From positions 1 through 5,270 of the forward strand of contig CAJUNN010000078.1 in the NCBI GenBank assembly GCA_910587955.1: DNA of 5,270 bases. Direction: 5' to 3'. The DNA comes from an uncultured Lachnospiraceae bacterium. GTDB lineage: Bacteria; Bacillota; Clostridia; Lachnospirales; Lachnospiraceae. Under the pieces are notes generated by a model. It did not search any database. It was not told the DNA's origin and saw only the letters and a list, made by a program, of their open reading frames with translations. Position numbers and translations under genes: made by a program. The first letter of the stretch is position 1. The number at the start of each line of letters is the position of its first letter. Positions 1 through 5,270 of this stretch are shown in pieces.

Positions 1-12
1 CCACAATGCAGC

Positions 13-615
13 CTACTTCAAATAAGCAATTCTCCACTGCCCGACTCGTTTCAAAAAATCCCTTTCCAGGCCGTCCGGGTCCAGCTTCCCGGCAGATAGC
101 ATCTGCCAGAGACTGTGAAACAGGTAGCTGTCAATCTCCTCCAGCAGCATTCCCACGTCAATACCCGGGCGGAACACGGAAAGGTCCACGAACCCCAGCA
201 GCTCACCCGCTGCATCTTCATATACTTCTTTATATGACTTCCCGGTTGCCTCCCTGATTTCCAAGGGCTCCGCAAAAAGGGCCCGTATGGAAAATAAATA
301 TTCGTCAGGTGCCGTTCTCATAAACTCACATCTTGCCAGAATCTTCCGGGTCATGATCTCAAAGAAATCCGTTGTTTCCTTGTAATACTTTAATTCTATT
401 TCACAGGATATCCTGTTGATATTCTCCCAGAGGTATAAATACAGTTCCTTCTTATTGTGGAAATAGTGGAACAGCAGGGACTTTGATATCCCGCCGGCAG
501 CCGCAATCCGGGACATGGATGCCTTTTGGTAACTGCTGTCGGCAAATACCACATACGCAGCATTTATAATCCGCTTCTGCTTTTCTTCCGGCAGCGTAAA
601 AAATTTCCCGTTCAT
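13..615 (-). CDS. TetR/AcrR-family transcriptional regulator
   Basis: A 200-residue protein with the usual TetR-family build: a short N-terminal arm, then a DNA-binding three-helix domain over residues about 11-62, and an all-helical C-terminal ligand/dimerisation domain. The helix-turn-helix is seen at about residues 33-52 and ends in the family hallmark 'LLFHYFHNKKELY' (residues 47-59). The C-terminal half is not distinctive enough to name a ligand, as is normal for this family. The reading frame is open upstream to 744, but the ATG at 615 is chosen because it carries a strong AGGGGGG ribosome binding site 4 nt upstream and gives a normal TetR start; longer versions would run into the permease gene. 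It is the last gene of an operon after an ABC ATPase and permease, 26 nt behind the permease stop. Inference: it represses this operon and is released by a compound the pump exports. A stop codon (TAG) ends the gene just inside the window, so it is complete. The family call is firm; the target is a guess. Confidence 0.93.
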   Translation of the reverse strand: MNGKFFTLPEEKQKRIINAAYVVFADSSYQKASMSRIAAAGGISKSLLFHYFHNKKELYLYLWENINRISCEIELKYYKETTDFFEIMTRKILARCEFMRTAPDEYLFSIRALFAEPLEIREATGKSYKEVYEDAAGELLGFVDLSVFRPGIDVGMLLEEIDSYLFHSLWQMLSAGKLDPDGLERDFLKRVGQWRIAYLK

Positions 616-619
616 CGAA

Positions 620-626
620 CCCCCCT
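620..626 (-). promoter_or_regulatory. Ribosome binding site fixing the start of the TetR-type gene
   Basis: On the minus strand the bases read AGGGGGG, ending 4 nt before the ATG at 615. This purine run is the only good Shine-Dalgarno sequence near the N-terminus and decides against the longer in-frame start at 744. It lies in the 26-nt gap after the permease stop codon, where there is no room for a terminator, which supports co-transcription of the two genes. Confidence 0.75.
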
Positions 627-641
627 GTATCTGTTTTTTGT

Positions 642-2234
642 CTATAGTTTTTTCAGCAGTGCTGGTCCCTGTCTGGTAAGGATTACGATACATACCGTTG
701 CAAACAGAGCGAATACCCCTATGGGCAGCGCCAGCGCGGTCCATGGAGCTGTTTTACTGCCCAGATAATAGAATCCTGCCGCCACCCCAAGTACCGCCAT
801 GGAAGCGAACATTGCCAGCACCGTGGCCATAGACTGCTTGATAACGACCGTTTCATTCACTGCGTCAAGCTTCGGAAAGCACAGGCCCATAAGCATTCCA
901 AAGGCGGCATGCCCTATGGCGAAAAGCAGTGTGGCAATGAGCAGCACCGCCCCCTGCCGCAAAGAAAAACCAAAAGCAATCGAAATACACAGCCCGGCAA
1001 TTACCGTACAGGGCAGGGTCAGCAGAAGCTGAAAGCCAACTTTAACCCAGAGCAGGGAGCTTTCCTCTATGGGGGATTCCCGCAAAATCCACAGGTATTT
1101 TCCCTCCAGGCTGATGGAAGGCGCAGTGATGGGGCAGGTGCAGAGGCAGAAACCAATCACGGCTGCCGCCATGGGAAGCAACGGGAAAGGATACCCTGCC
1201 ATTTCCACATAAGCCAACAGTTTCTCTCTCATAACCAGGGAGGCTGCCCCTGCGGCCAGCAGCATAATCAAACCAATACCGGCATTCCAGAAGTACATGG
1301 GCGTACCAAAAAAACGCTGCATTTCCTTTTTCAGCAAAGCCTTCTTCGGTCCGGAGACAGTCTGTGCTGTGAGTTTGTAATTGCTCTGTACGGACCGTGT
1401 GGCAAAAGCAGTCACGGCCTGACGGTATCCCCGGCCAAGGCCCATTACCACCAGGGCAAACGGGAACACGCAGCACAGGACAAAGGCCAGCAGCATTTTC
1501 CAGTCTCCCATAATGCCTTCCCCCATCCACAGCATGGGTGCCGCCCAGGTAAGGGAGTTTTTCACTCCGGCGGCATTCTCAGCAAGGCTGTTAATCATAC
1601 CGTTTAGGTGAAACGAGAAATAGAACACTGCCGCCATGAATATTCCCATCACAATATTCTGCCCCAACGCTCTGCGGGACACCCGGACAGACAGAAAGGC
1701 CACCAGCGCCCCCAACAATACGGACAGCGCCGTATCCAGCAGCGGAAGGGCCAGCACCGCGATCCCCAGCCGCATCCAGAACAGCAGACTAAGACCCACA
1801 CCGTTTTGTGTCAGAAACGTACAGATTACCCCGGCGGGAACCAGTACGAAAACGGCGAACAGCAGGTTTTCCAGATAAATGGCAGTTACCCGGCTGGCCA
1901 TCAGCATGGTTGTGGGCACCGGCATACTCAGCAGCAGGTCATTGTCCTTTCCGCCAAATACCACGCCCTTCACCGCAAAGGTGGTAAACAAAAGCCCGCC
2001 CACCAGTGCCACCATGCCCATGAATACAAATACCAACACTTCCATATTGGATGGCGCCAGCGCCTTCATCAGCATATAACTGTAAAGCCCGGACAGATAC
2101 AGCCCCAGAAAGGCAATGAGAAAGACTGCGCCCAGCCCGGTAGCCGCTTTTCTCTTACTGCGTCCCCTGGAATTGGTTGAGGAAAGAAGCATGGACCGGA
2201 GGCTGACGTTCAACAGGACAAAAAATTTTTTCAT
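642..2234 (-). CDS. ABC exporter permease, about 12 membrane segments
   Basis: A 530-residue, very hydrophobic protein with about 12 predicted membrane segments by eye: roughly residues 34-56, 64-92, 117-141, 145-182 (one or two helices), 193-212, 246-266, 313-335, 347-369, 399-424, 427-452, 467-490 and 497-519. The basic stretch at residues 22-30 (RGRSKRK) suits a cytoplasmic N-terminus. A charged loop of about 45 residues (268-312) divides it into two halves. Each half has a similar loop motif: 'KDNDLLLSMPVP' at 96-107 and 'LEGKYLWILRESPI' at 376-389. This is twice the size of typical ABC-2 permeases and fits the large Firmicutes exporter permeases that may form the whole membrane domain with two ATPase copies. 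The ATG at 2234 is chosen over the upstream in-frame start at 2348 because it has GGAGG 7 nt upstream and overlaps the ATPase stop by 4 nt (ATGA), implying translational coupling. Substrate unknown: drugs, peptides, lipids or a lantibiotic are all possible. Confidence 0.88.
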   Translation of the reverse strand: MKKFFVLLNVSLRSMLLSSTNSRGRSKRKAATGLGAVFLIAFLGLYLSGLYSYMLMKALAPSNMEVLVFVFMGMVALVGGLLFTTFAVKGVVFGGKDNDLLLSMPVPTTMLMASRVTAIYLENLLFAVFVLVPAGVICTFLTQNGVGLSLLFWMRLGIAVLALPLLDTALSVLLGALVAFLSVRVSRRALGQNIVMGIFMAAVFYFSFHLNGMINSLAENAAGVKNSLTWAAPMLWMGEGIMGDWKMLLAFVLCCVFPFALVVMGLGRGYRQAVTAFATRSVQSNYKLTAQTVSGPKKALLKKEMQRFFGTPMYFWNAGIGLIMLLAAGAASLVMREKLLAYVEMAGYPFPLLPMAAAVIGFCLCTCPITAPSISLEGKYLWILRESPIEESSLLWVKVGFQLLLTLPCTVIAGLCISIAFGFSLRQGAVLLIATLLFAIGHAAFGMLMGLCFPKLDAVNETVVIKQSMATVLAMFASMAVLGVAAGFYYLGSKTAPWTALALPIGVFALFATVCIVILTRQGPALLKKL

Positions 2235-2944
2235 CGCTCTCCCTCCAGTTCTAAAAATACGCTTTCCAGGGAGGAATCCCCCACCAGCTCTGCCGTGGGA
2301 CCGCTTTGCACCAGTTTTCCGTTTTTGATAATGGCAATCTGATGGCACAGCTTTTCTGCCACCTCAAGGACATGAGTAGAAAAAAATACCGCTGATCCGC
2401 TTTGGCATAATTCTGACAGATAACCTTTCATTATATGTGCAGCCGAAGGGTCCAGACCTACAAATGGTTCATCCAGAATCAGCAGCCTGGGCCGCCGGAT
2501 AAAAGCAGAAATCAAAGCCAGCTTCTGCCGCATCCCATGGGAGTAGCTGCCAATGGGGGAACCCAGATTGTCCGTGAGTTCAAAAGCATCGGAATATTTG
2601 CCAATGTCTGCGGTACGCTGATCTGCAGGAATGTCATACAGATCGGCAATGAAATTAAGGTAATCAATCCCTTTCATAAACTCATAGATGTCCGGGTTGT
2701 CCGGCAGAAAAGCGGTGACACGTTTCGCCTGCACAGGAGCCTTCTTAATATCGTGGCCGTCAATGGTGATGGTGCCTTCCGTAAAGTCCATCACCCCGGC
2801 CACAGCCCGAAGGGTAGTGGTTTTACCTGCTCCGTTGTGGCCGATGAATCCATAGATCTCACCTGGCCCAACATGTAAGGTCAGGTCATCCACCGCCTTC
2901 TTCCCGCCGGGATACATTTTCGAATAATGTTCAATATGAAGCAT
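2231..2944 (-). CDS. ABC transporter ATP-binding protein (exporter type)
   Basis: A complete 237-residue nucleotide-binding subunit. Motifs visible in order: Walker A GHNGAGKT (35-42), a Q-loop region around 80-86 (FLPDNPD), the ABC signature YSHGMRQ (134-140), Walker B LLILDEP (154-160) with catalytic Glu159, D-loop GLDP (163-166) and the H-loop His191. The Q-loop glutamine is replaced by an acidic residue (probably Asp82), as is common in the EcsA/BcrA-like exporter ATPases, and the ending 'SLESVFLELEGE' is also typical of that group. It would power the permease encoded directly downstream, with which it overlaps by 4 nt (TGA/ATG). The start at 2944 is supported by AAAGGAGA 6 nt upstream. 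It is the first recognisable gene of the exporter operon; the third gene is a TetR-type regulator. An exporter is much more likely than an importer because there is no binding protein and the permease is a large polytopic type. The transported substrate is not evident. Confidence 0.95.
   Translation of the reverse strand: MLHIEHYSKMYPGGKKAVDDLTLHVGPGEIYGFIGHNGAGKTTTLRAVAGVMDFTEGTITIDGHDIKKAPVQAKRVTAFLPDNPDIYEFMKGIDYLNFIADLYDIPADQRTADIGKYSDAFELTDNLGSPIGSYSHGMRQKLALISAFIRRPRLLILDEPFVGLDPSAAHIMKGYLSELCQSGSAVFFSTHVLEVAEKLCHQIAIIKNGKLVQSGPTAELVGDSSLESVFLELEGER
2242..2246 (-). promoter_or_regulatory. Ribosome binding site fixing the permease start
   Basis: Minus-strand GGAGG (within GGAGGGAGAG), 7 nt before the ATG at 2234. 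It lies inside the last codons of the ATPase gene and selects this ATG over the longer in-frame start at 2348, which would give a 38-residue basic, non-hydrophobic extension. Confidence 0.75.
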
Positions 2945-3060
2945 TAGAAATCTCCTTTCGTAACTCCGTTTCTTTCAATATGTTTACTGATTTTATTCCA
3001 GGTAACGGCAATGCTGCTAATGTCAATATAACCATTATGGTCACAAAATACAGGTATCAT
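2944..3060 (-). CDS. Doubtful 38-residue ORF coupled to the ABC ATPase
   Basis: An ATG at 3060 opens 38 codons that stop at TAA 2944-2946, so the stop and the ATPase start share a base (TAATG), a common coupling arrangement. The peptide (MIPVFCDHNGYIDIS... ending NGVTKGDF) is hydrophilic, has no signal peptide or membrane segment, and is not recognised. Against it: no Shine-Dalgarno precedes the ATG (the bases before it read ATATAAGA), and the operon promoter is expected somewhere in or just above this stretch. The frame stays open for 12 more codons upstream with two CxxC-like cysteines but no further standard start. It may be a leader peptide, the remains of a gene, or chance. Reported because of the exact TAATG junction; likelihood of being real is low. 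Confidence 0.18.
   Translation of the reverse strand: MIPVFCDHNGYIDISSIAVTWNKISKHIERNGVTKGDF
2951..2958 (-). promoter_or_regulatory. Ribosome binding site of the ABC ATPase gene
   Basis: Minus-strand AAAGGAGA with 6 nt to the ATG at 2944: a near-consensus Shine-Dalgarno that fixes the start of the first exporter gene. It lies inside the doubtful small ORF that ends at the same ATG. Confidence 0.75.
3031..3041. promoter_or_regulatory. Possible operator: 11-nt palindrome ACCATTATGGT
   Basis: Perfect 5-nt arms around one central base, 87 nt upstream of the ATPase start and close to promoter-like AT-rich sequence. A TetR-type regulator is encoded in the operon below, and that family binds short palindromes near its own promoter. 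The site is shorter than usual TetR operators (about 15 bp or more), only one outer base pair extends the symmetry beyond a mismatch, and no second copy was found, so this is a weak call. Confidence 0.2.
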
Positions 3061-3116
3061 TCTTATATTGCATCCATAGCAGTTCTCCTGATGACACTAC
3101 GGGCCGGACTTTATGT

Positions 3117-3152
3117 AAAAAATAAGAGCCTCCAAATAAATCAGAAGCTCTT
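3117..3152 (-). terminator. Rho-independent terminator of the ilvBN operon
   Basis: On the minus strand, the arm AAGAGCTTCT (3152-3143) pairs with GGAGGCTCTT (3133-3124), giving a 10-bp stem that includes two G-U pairs, with a 9-nt AT-rich loop (GATTTATTT). An A and then six T residues (3122-3117) follow at once. The stem lies about 105 nt after the ilvN stop codon and about 170 nt before the ABC ATPase start, so it separates the two operons. On the plus strand the stem is followed by only TTT and then CCGG, so it is expected to work in the minus direction only. Confidence 0.85.
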
Positions 3153-3256
3153 TCCGGCGCACTGCGGCGTAAAAATATAAGATAATAACCTGCCCTCTCT
3201 GATTCGCTTTCTATATTATCACCCCATTGACCAATTTTGAGAAGCCCCATTCCTCT

Positions 3257-3757
3257 TTATCGTTCAGCTATGCTTAATGTTTCAACAGCAACACTGCCTC
3301 CCCGGACAATTTCAATTCGGTTTGCATAGCATTTCTCCAGTAATGCAATCAGATCATTATTACGGTTTTCTGTATGTACACTTTCAATCAGCACGGTCTC
3401 CGGGGAATAATCAATAACCGATACCTGAAATACTTGCGAAATCTTGAATATCCCGTCAATATCCCGATCCGAGCAGTTATTGATTCTTACAAACATCAGC
3501 TCTTTCATATGGATCGCAATGTCTGTGTAATCAACTACCTTAATTACCTCAACACACCGGCCCAGCTGCTTTTTTACCTGTTCAAATGTTCTGTCATCAC
3601 TGGTTAAGCTGATTGTCATACGGGAAACCGTTCTGTCCTCGGTTGGCCCCACGGTCAGGCTGGCCAGGTTATAGGACTTCCCGGAAAACAGTCCCGATAT
3701 TCTGGCAAGAACCCCTACATCATTTTCAACAAATAAACAAATCCATCTCTTTTTCAT
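3257..3757 (-). CDS. ilvN: Acetolactate synthase small (regulatory) subunit
   Basis: A 166-residue protein of normal length for the small subunit of acetohydroxyacid synthase. Residues about 4-77 form the ACT domain: 'FVENDVGVLARISGLFS' (9-25), 'YNLASLTVGPT' (29-39) and 'SRMTI' (45-49) match the family closely. Residues about 85-160 form the C-terminal small-subunit domain. It binds the IlvB large subunit, raises its activity and gives feedback inhibition by valine. Residues Asn12, Gly15 and Asn30 line up with Asn11, Gly14 and Asn29 of E. coli IlvH, positions tied to valine binding, so feedback control is likely kept; the usual Gly before Tyr-Asn is Ser28 here. The start at 3757 overlaps the ilvB stop by 4 nt (ATGA). 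Its own Shine-Dalgarno is weak and close (AAGGG, 3 nt away), which suggests coupled translation. An intrinsic terminator follows. The symbol ilvH would serve equally well; the function is firm. Confidence 0.96.
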   Translation of the reverse strand: MKKRWICLFVENDVGVLARISGLFSGKSYNLASLTVGPTEDRTVSRMTISLTSDDRTFEQVKKQLGRCVEVIKVVDYTDIAIHMKELMFVRINNCSDRDIDGIFKISQVFQVSVIDYSPETVLIESVHTENRNNDLIALLEKCYANRIEIVRGGSVAVETLSIAER

Positions 3758-5270
3758 ATTCCCTTATCCCCGCTTTCCAGTATCATGTCGTCCAAAGCAT
3801 TGCCGGGCGGAACAATCGGCATAACATTTTCCTCCGGCTCAATGATAAATTCAATGACAGTAGGTACTTTTAGCGTGTGTTTTGCAGTTTCAAGGGCAGC
3901 GGCTATCTCATTTTCTTTTGTTACGCGGATACCGTTTGCCCCGTAGCTTTCCGCCAATTTAAGAAAATCCGGCGTATATTCCGGGCAGTGCTCTGTCGGG
4001 GTATTGCAGCTGCCGGGGCAGCTTTTCCTGTACCGCATACAGGTGCTGGAATAACGCCTGTCAAAAAACATTTCCTGCCATTGCCGTACATTTCCCAAAT
4101 AACCGTTGTTCAGTATGCAGATGGTGATTGGAAGTTCATAGCAGATTGCGGTCGCCATTTCCTGAATGTTCATCTGCATGCCGCCGTCCCCGGAAATAAC
4201 GATAACATCCTTTGACGGATTTCCGATTTGGGCTCCAATAGCAGCCGGAAAGCCATAGCCCATGGTTCCTAAGCCCCCGGAAGTCAGCATCTGCTTCTTT
4301 TCGCTTAATTCCAGGAACTGTGTCGCCCATAACTGGTTCTGCCCCACATCTGTGGCAATGATCGCGTTGTCAAACGTATGGTTGATTGCCCTTATCACTT
4401 TTTCCGGGGTCAGCCCTTCTGTTTTCATGGAAAGGGGATACTGGCTTTTCCACTGCCTGATCTGCTCCAGCCATTCCTGCGTGTCTAATTTCTGCGCTTT
4501 TTCAAGCAATGCCAAAAGAGCCGTTTTTGCGTCCGCAACAATGGGAATATCCACCTCTATATTTCTGGAAATCGAAGCGGGGTCTATATCTATATGGATG
4601 ATTGCCGCATGGGTGGCAAAGTGTCCGGTTTTTCCTGTTATGCGGTCATTAAACCTTGTCCCGATAGAAAAGAGGACGTCACAATGACTGATAGCTGTAT
4701 TGGCTGCATAGCTTCCATGGATTCCCAGATTCCCGATATACAAGTCATGGGTTGTGGGAATTGCCCCTTTTCCCATGATGGTAGTAACAACGGGAACCCC
4801 TGTCATTTCTGCTAGCTTTAGCATTTCCGAATGTGCATGGCTGATGTTCACGCCGCCGCCGACCAAAAAGACGGGCTTCTTTGCGTGATTCAATGTTTCC
4901 AGTGCTTTCTTTAACTGTCCCGGATGAACGGAAAGCTTCGGCTTATATCCTCTGATTTCGATTTCTTCCGGGTAGTCGTCACTGCCATATTCCCTCTGTA
5001 TATCCTTCGGTAAATCGACAACAACAACGCCCGGTTTCCCTGTCCGGGAAATAAGAAAGGCTTTCCTGATGACCGCCGCCAATTCCTCACGTTTGCGGAC
5101 CGTTACGGCGTATTTGCAGATACTTCTTGTGATACCCACAATATCAACCTCCTGAAAGGCGTCATTGCCAATCAGCCCGGTAGGTACCTGCCCGGTGAAG
5201 CATACCAGTGGAACACTGTCATAATTCGCTGTCGCTATCCCTGTCACTAAATTGGTAGCTCCCGGTCCGC
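3754..5270 (-). CDS. ilvB: Acetolactate synthase large (catalytic) subunit, N-terminus outside window
   Basis: Acetohydroxyacid synthase joins two pyruvates to acetolactate, or pyruvate with 2-ketobutyrate, using thiamine diphosphate, Mg and FAD; it is the first common step of branched-chain amino acid synthesis. The frame is open through the right edge: seven in-frame codons (GPGATNL) precede the GTG at 5247, so that GTG is not the start. About 504 residues are seen; roughly 70-90, including the catalytic Glu of the first domain, lie outside. Visible parts (numbered from the first full codon): rest of the N-terminal ThDP domain with GQVPTGLIG (26-34) and GKPGVVVVDLPKD (77-89), the central FAD-contacting domain (about 115-255) with GTRFNDRITG (203-212), and the C-terminal ThDP domain with GDGG (360-363) and its partner NN (387-388). 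RQWQEMF holds the conserved active-site Trp. A cysteine-rich insertion follows at about 410-428. The biosynthetic form is indicated by FAD-type motifs and the adjoining ilvN, unlike catabolic AlsS. Confidence 0.97.
   Translation of the reverse strand, partial: GPGATNLVTGIATANYDSVPLVCFTGQVPTGLIGNDAFQEVDIVGITRSICKYAVTVRKREELAAVIRKAFLISRTGKPGVVVVDLPKDIQREYGSDDYPEEIEIRGYKPKLSVHPGQLKKALETLNHAKKPVFLVGGGVNISHAHSEMLKLAEMTGVPVVTTIMGKGAIPTTHDLYIGNLGIHGSYAANTAISHCDVLFSIGTRFNDRITGKTGHFATHAAIIHIDIDPASISRNIEVDIPIVADAKTALLALLEKAQKLDTQEWLEQIRQWKSQYPLSMKTEGLTPEKVIRAINHTFDNAIIATDVGQNQLWATQFLELSEKKQMLTSGGLGTMGYGFPAAIGAQIGNPSKDVIVISGDGGMQMNIQEMATAICYELPITICILNNGYLGNVRQWQEMFFDRRYSSTCMRYRKSCPGSCNTPTEHCPEYTPDFLKLAESYGANGIRVTKENEIAAALETAKHTLKVPTVIEFIIEPEENVMPIVPPGNALDDMILESGDKGI

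Larger units (their letters stand above)
2945..3256. other. Intergenic region between ilvBN and the exporter operon
   Basis: This 312-nt gap holds no recognised protein gene. From the ilvN end it contains about 100 nt of 3' untranslated sequence, the terminator at 3117-3152, then about 170 nt leading to the ATPase gene, where the exporter promoter should lie. A perfect TTGACA sits on the minus strand at 3022-3027, but no good -10 is found 16-18 nt after it; a TAAAAT at 2990-2995 is 26 nt away. A second possible -10, TATATT, overlaps the TTGACA. I therefore do not assign a promoter. Short palindromes at 3031-3041 and 3048-3057 are possible regulator sites. No T-box, riboswitch or tRNA signature is seen. 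Confidence 0.6.

Noticed and set aside
616..744. Longer N-terminus for the TetR-type regulator
   Set aside because: It would overlap the permease gene by about 100 nt and place 43 atypical residues before the DNA-binding domain, while the ATG at 615 has a strong ribosome binding site.
909..1607. Long plus-strand ORF of 232 codons opposite the permease
   Set aside because: Antisense to a well-supported membrane protein; the product is rich in Gln, His and Gly, the typical shadow of a hydrophobic gene read in reverse. No ribosome binding site.
1608..2180. Plus-strand ORF of 190 codons opposite the permease
   Set aside because: Same Gln/His-rich shadow composition and no independent start signal.
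3022..3027. Minus-strand TTGACA as a -35 box for the exporter operon
   Set aside because: No acceptable -10 at 16-18 nt; the nearest good candidate (TAAAAT) is about 26 nt away. Left unassigned.
2980..3180. Plus-strand ORF of 66 codons in the intergenic region
   Set aside because: No ribosome binding site before the ATG, it spans the terminator stem, and its product is low in recognisable features.
3041..3250. Minus-strand ORF of 69 codons starting 7 nt after the ilvN stop
   Set aside because: It reads straight through the intrinsic terminator, its AGAGGA motif touches the ATG with no spacing, and the product resembles no family I recognise. Most likely a chance frame in the 3' untranslated region.
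5245..5247. GTG as the start codon of ilvB
   Set aside because: The frame is open through the window edge and the residues before it (GPGATNL) are conserved IlvB sequence, so the gene is cut by the window rather than starting here.

Overview
The window reads as an ordinary chromosomal segment of a low-to-mid-GC Firmicute, most likely a clostridial (Lachnospiraceae-like) gut-type bacterium. The basis is the strong GGAGG-type ribosome binding sites, tight ATGA gene overlaps, the ABC exporter type, and an IlvB variant with a cysteine-rich insertion that I associate with clostridia. The family-level placement is an inference from style, not from a search.

All supported genes lie on the minus strand, so transcription runs from right to left. 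At the right, 5270 to 3257, is ilvB-ilvN: the large catalytic subunit of acetohydroxyacid synthase (its N-terminus lies beyond the window edge) and its small ACT-domain regulatory subunit, overlapping by 4 nt. Together they catalyse and feedback-control the first common step of valine, leucine and isoleucine synthesis. About 100 nt after ilvN is a convincing intrinsic terminator (3117-3152).

The gap 2945-3256 holds that terminator, presumably the promoter of the next operon, and a doubtful 38-codon ORF that runs into the next gene through a TAATG junction. No clear sigma-A promoter could be assigned.

At the left, 2944 to 13, is a compact three-gene operon: an ABC ATPase, a 530-residue polytopic ABC permease (4-nt overlap with the ATPase gene), and a TetR/AcrR-family regulator 26 nt further on. 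The layout suggests an exporter controlled by a ligand-sensing repressor encoded in its own transcript. The substrate cannot be read from the sequence.

I found no RNA gene, mobile element, CRISPR array, long repeat or frameshifted gene, and nothing that is convincingly a new biological system. The items most worth a second look are the four-cysteine insertion in IlvB, the small coupled ORF before the ATPase, and the repeated motif in the two halves of the permease.
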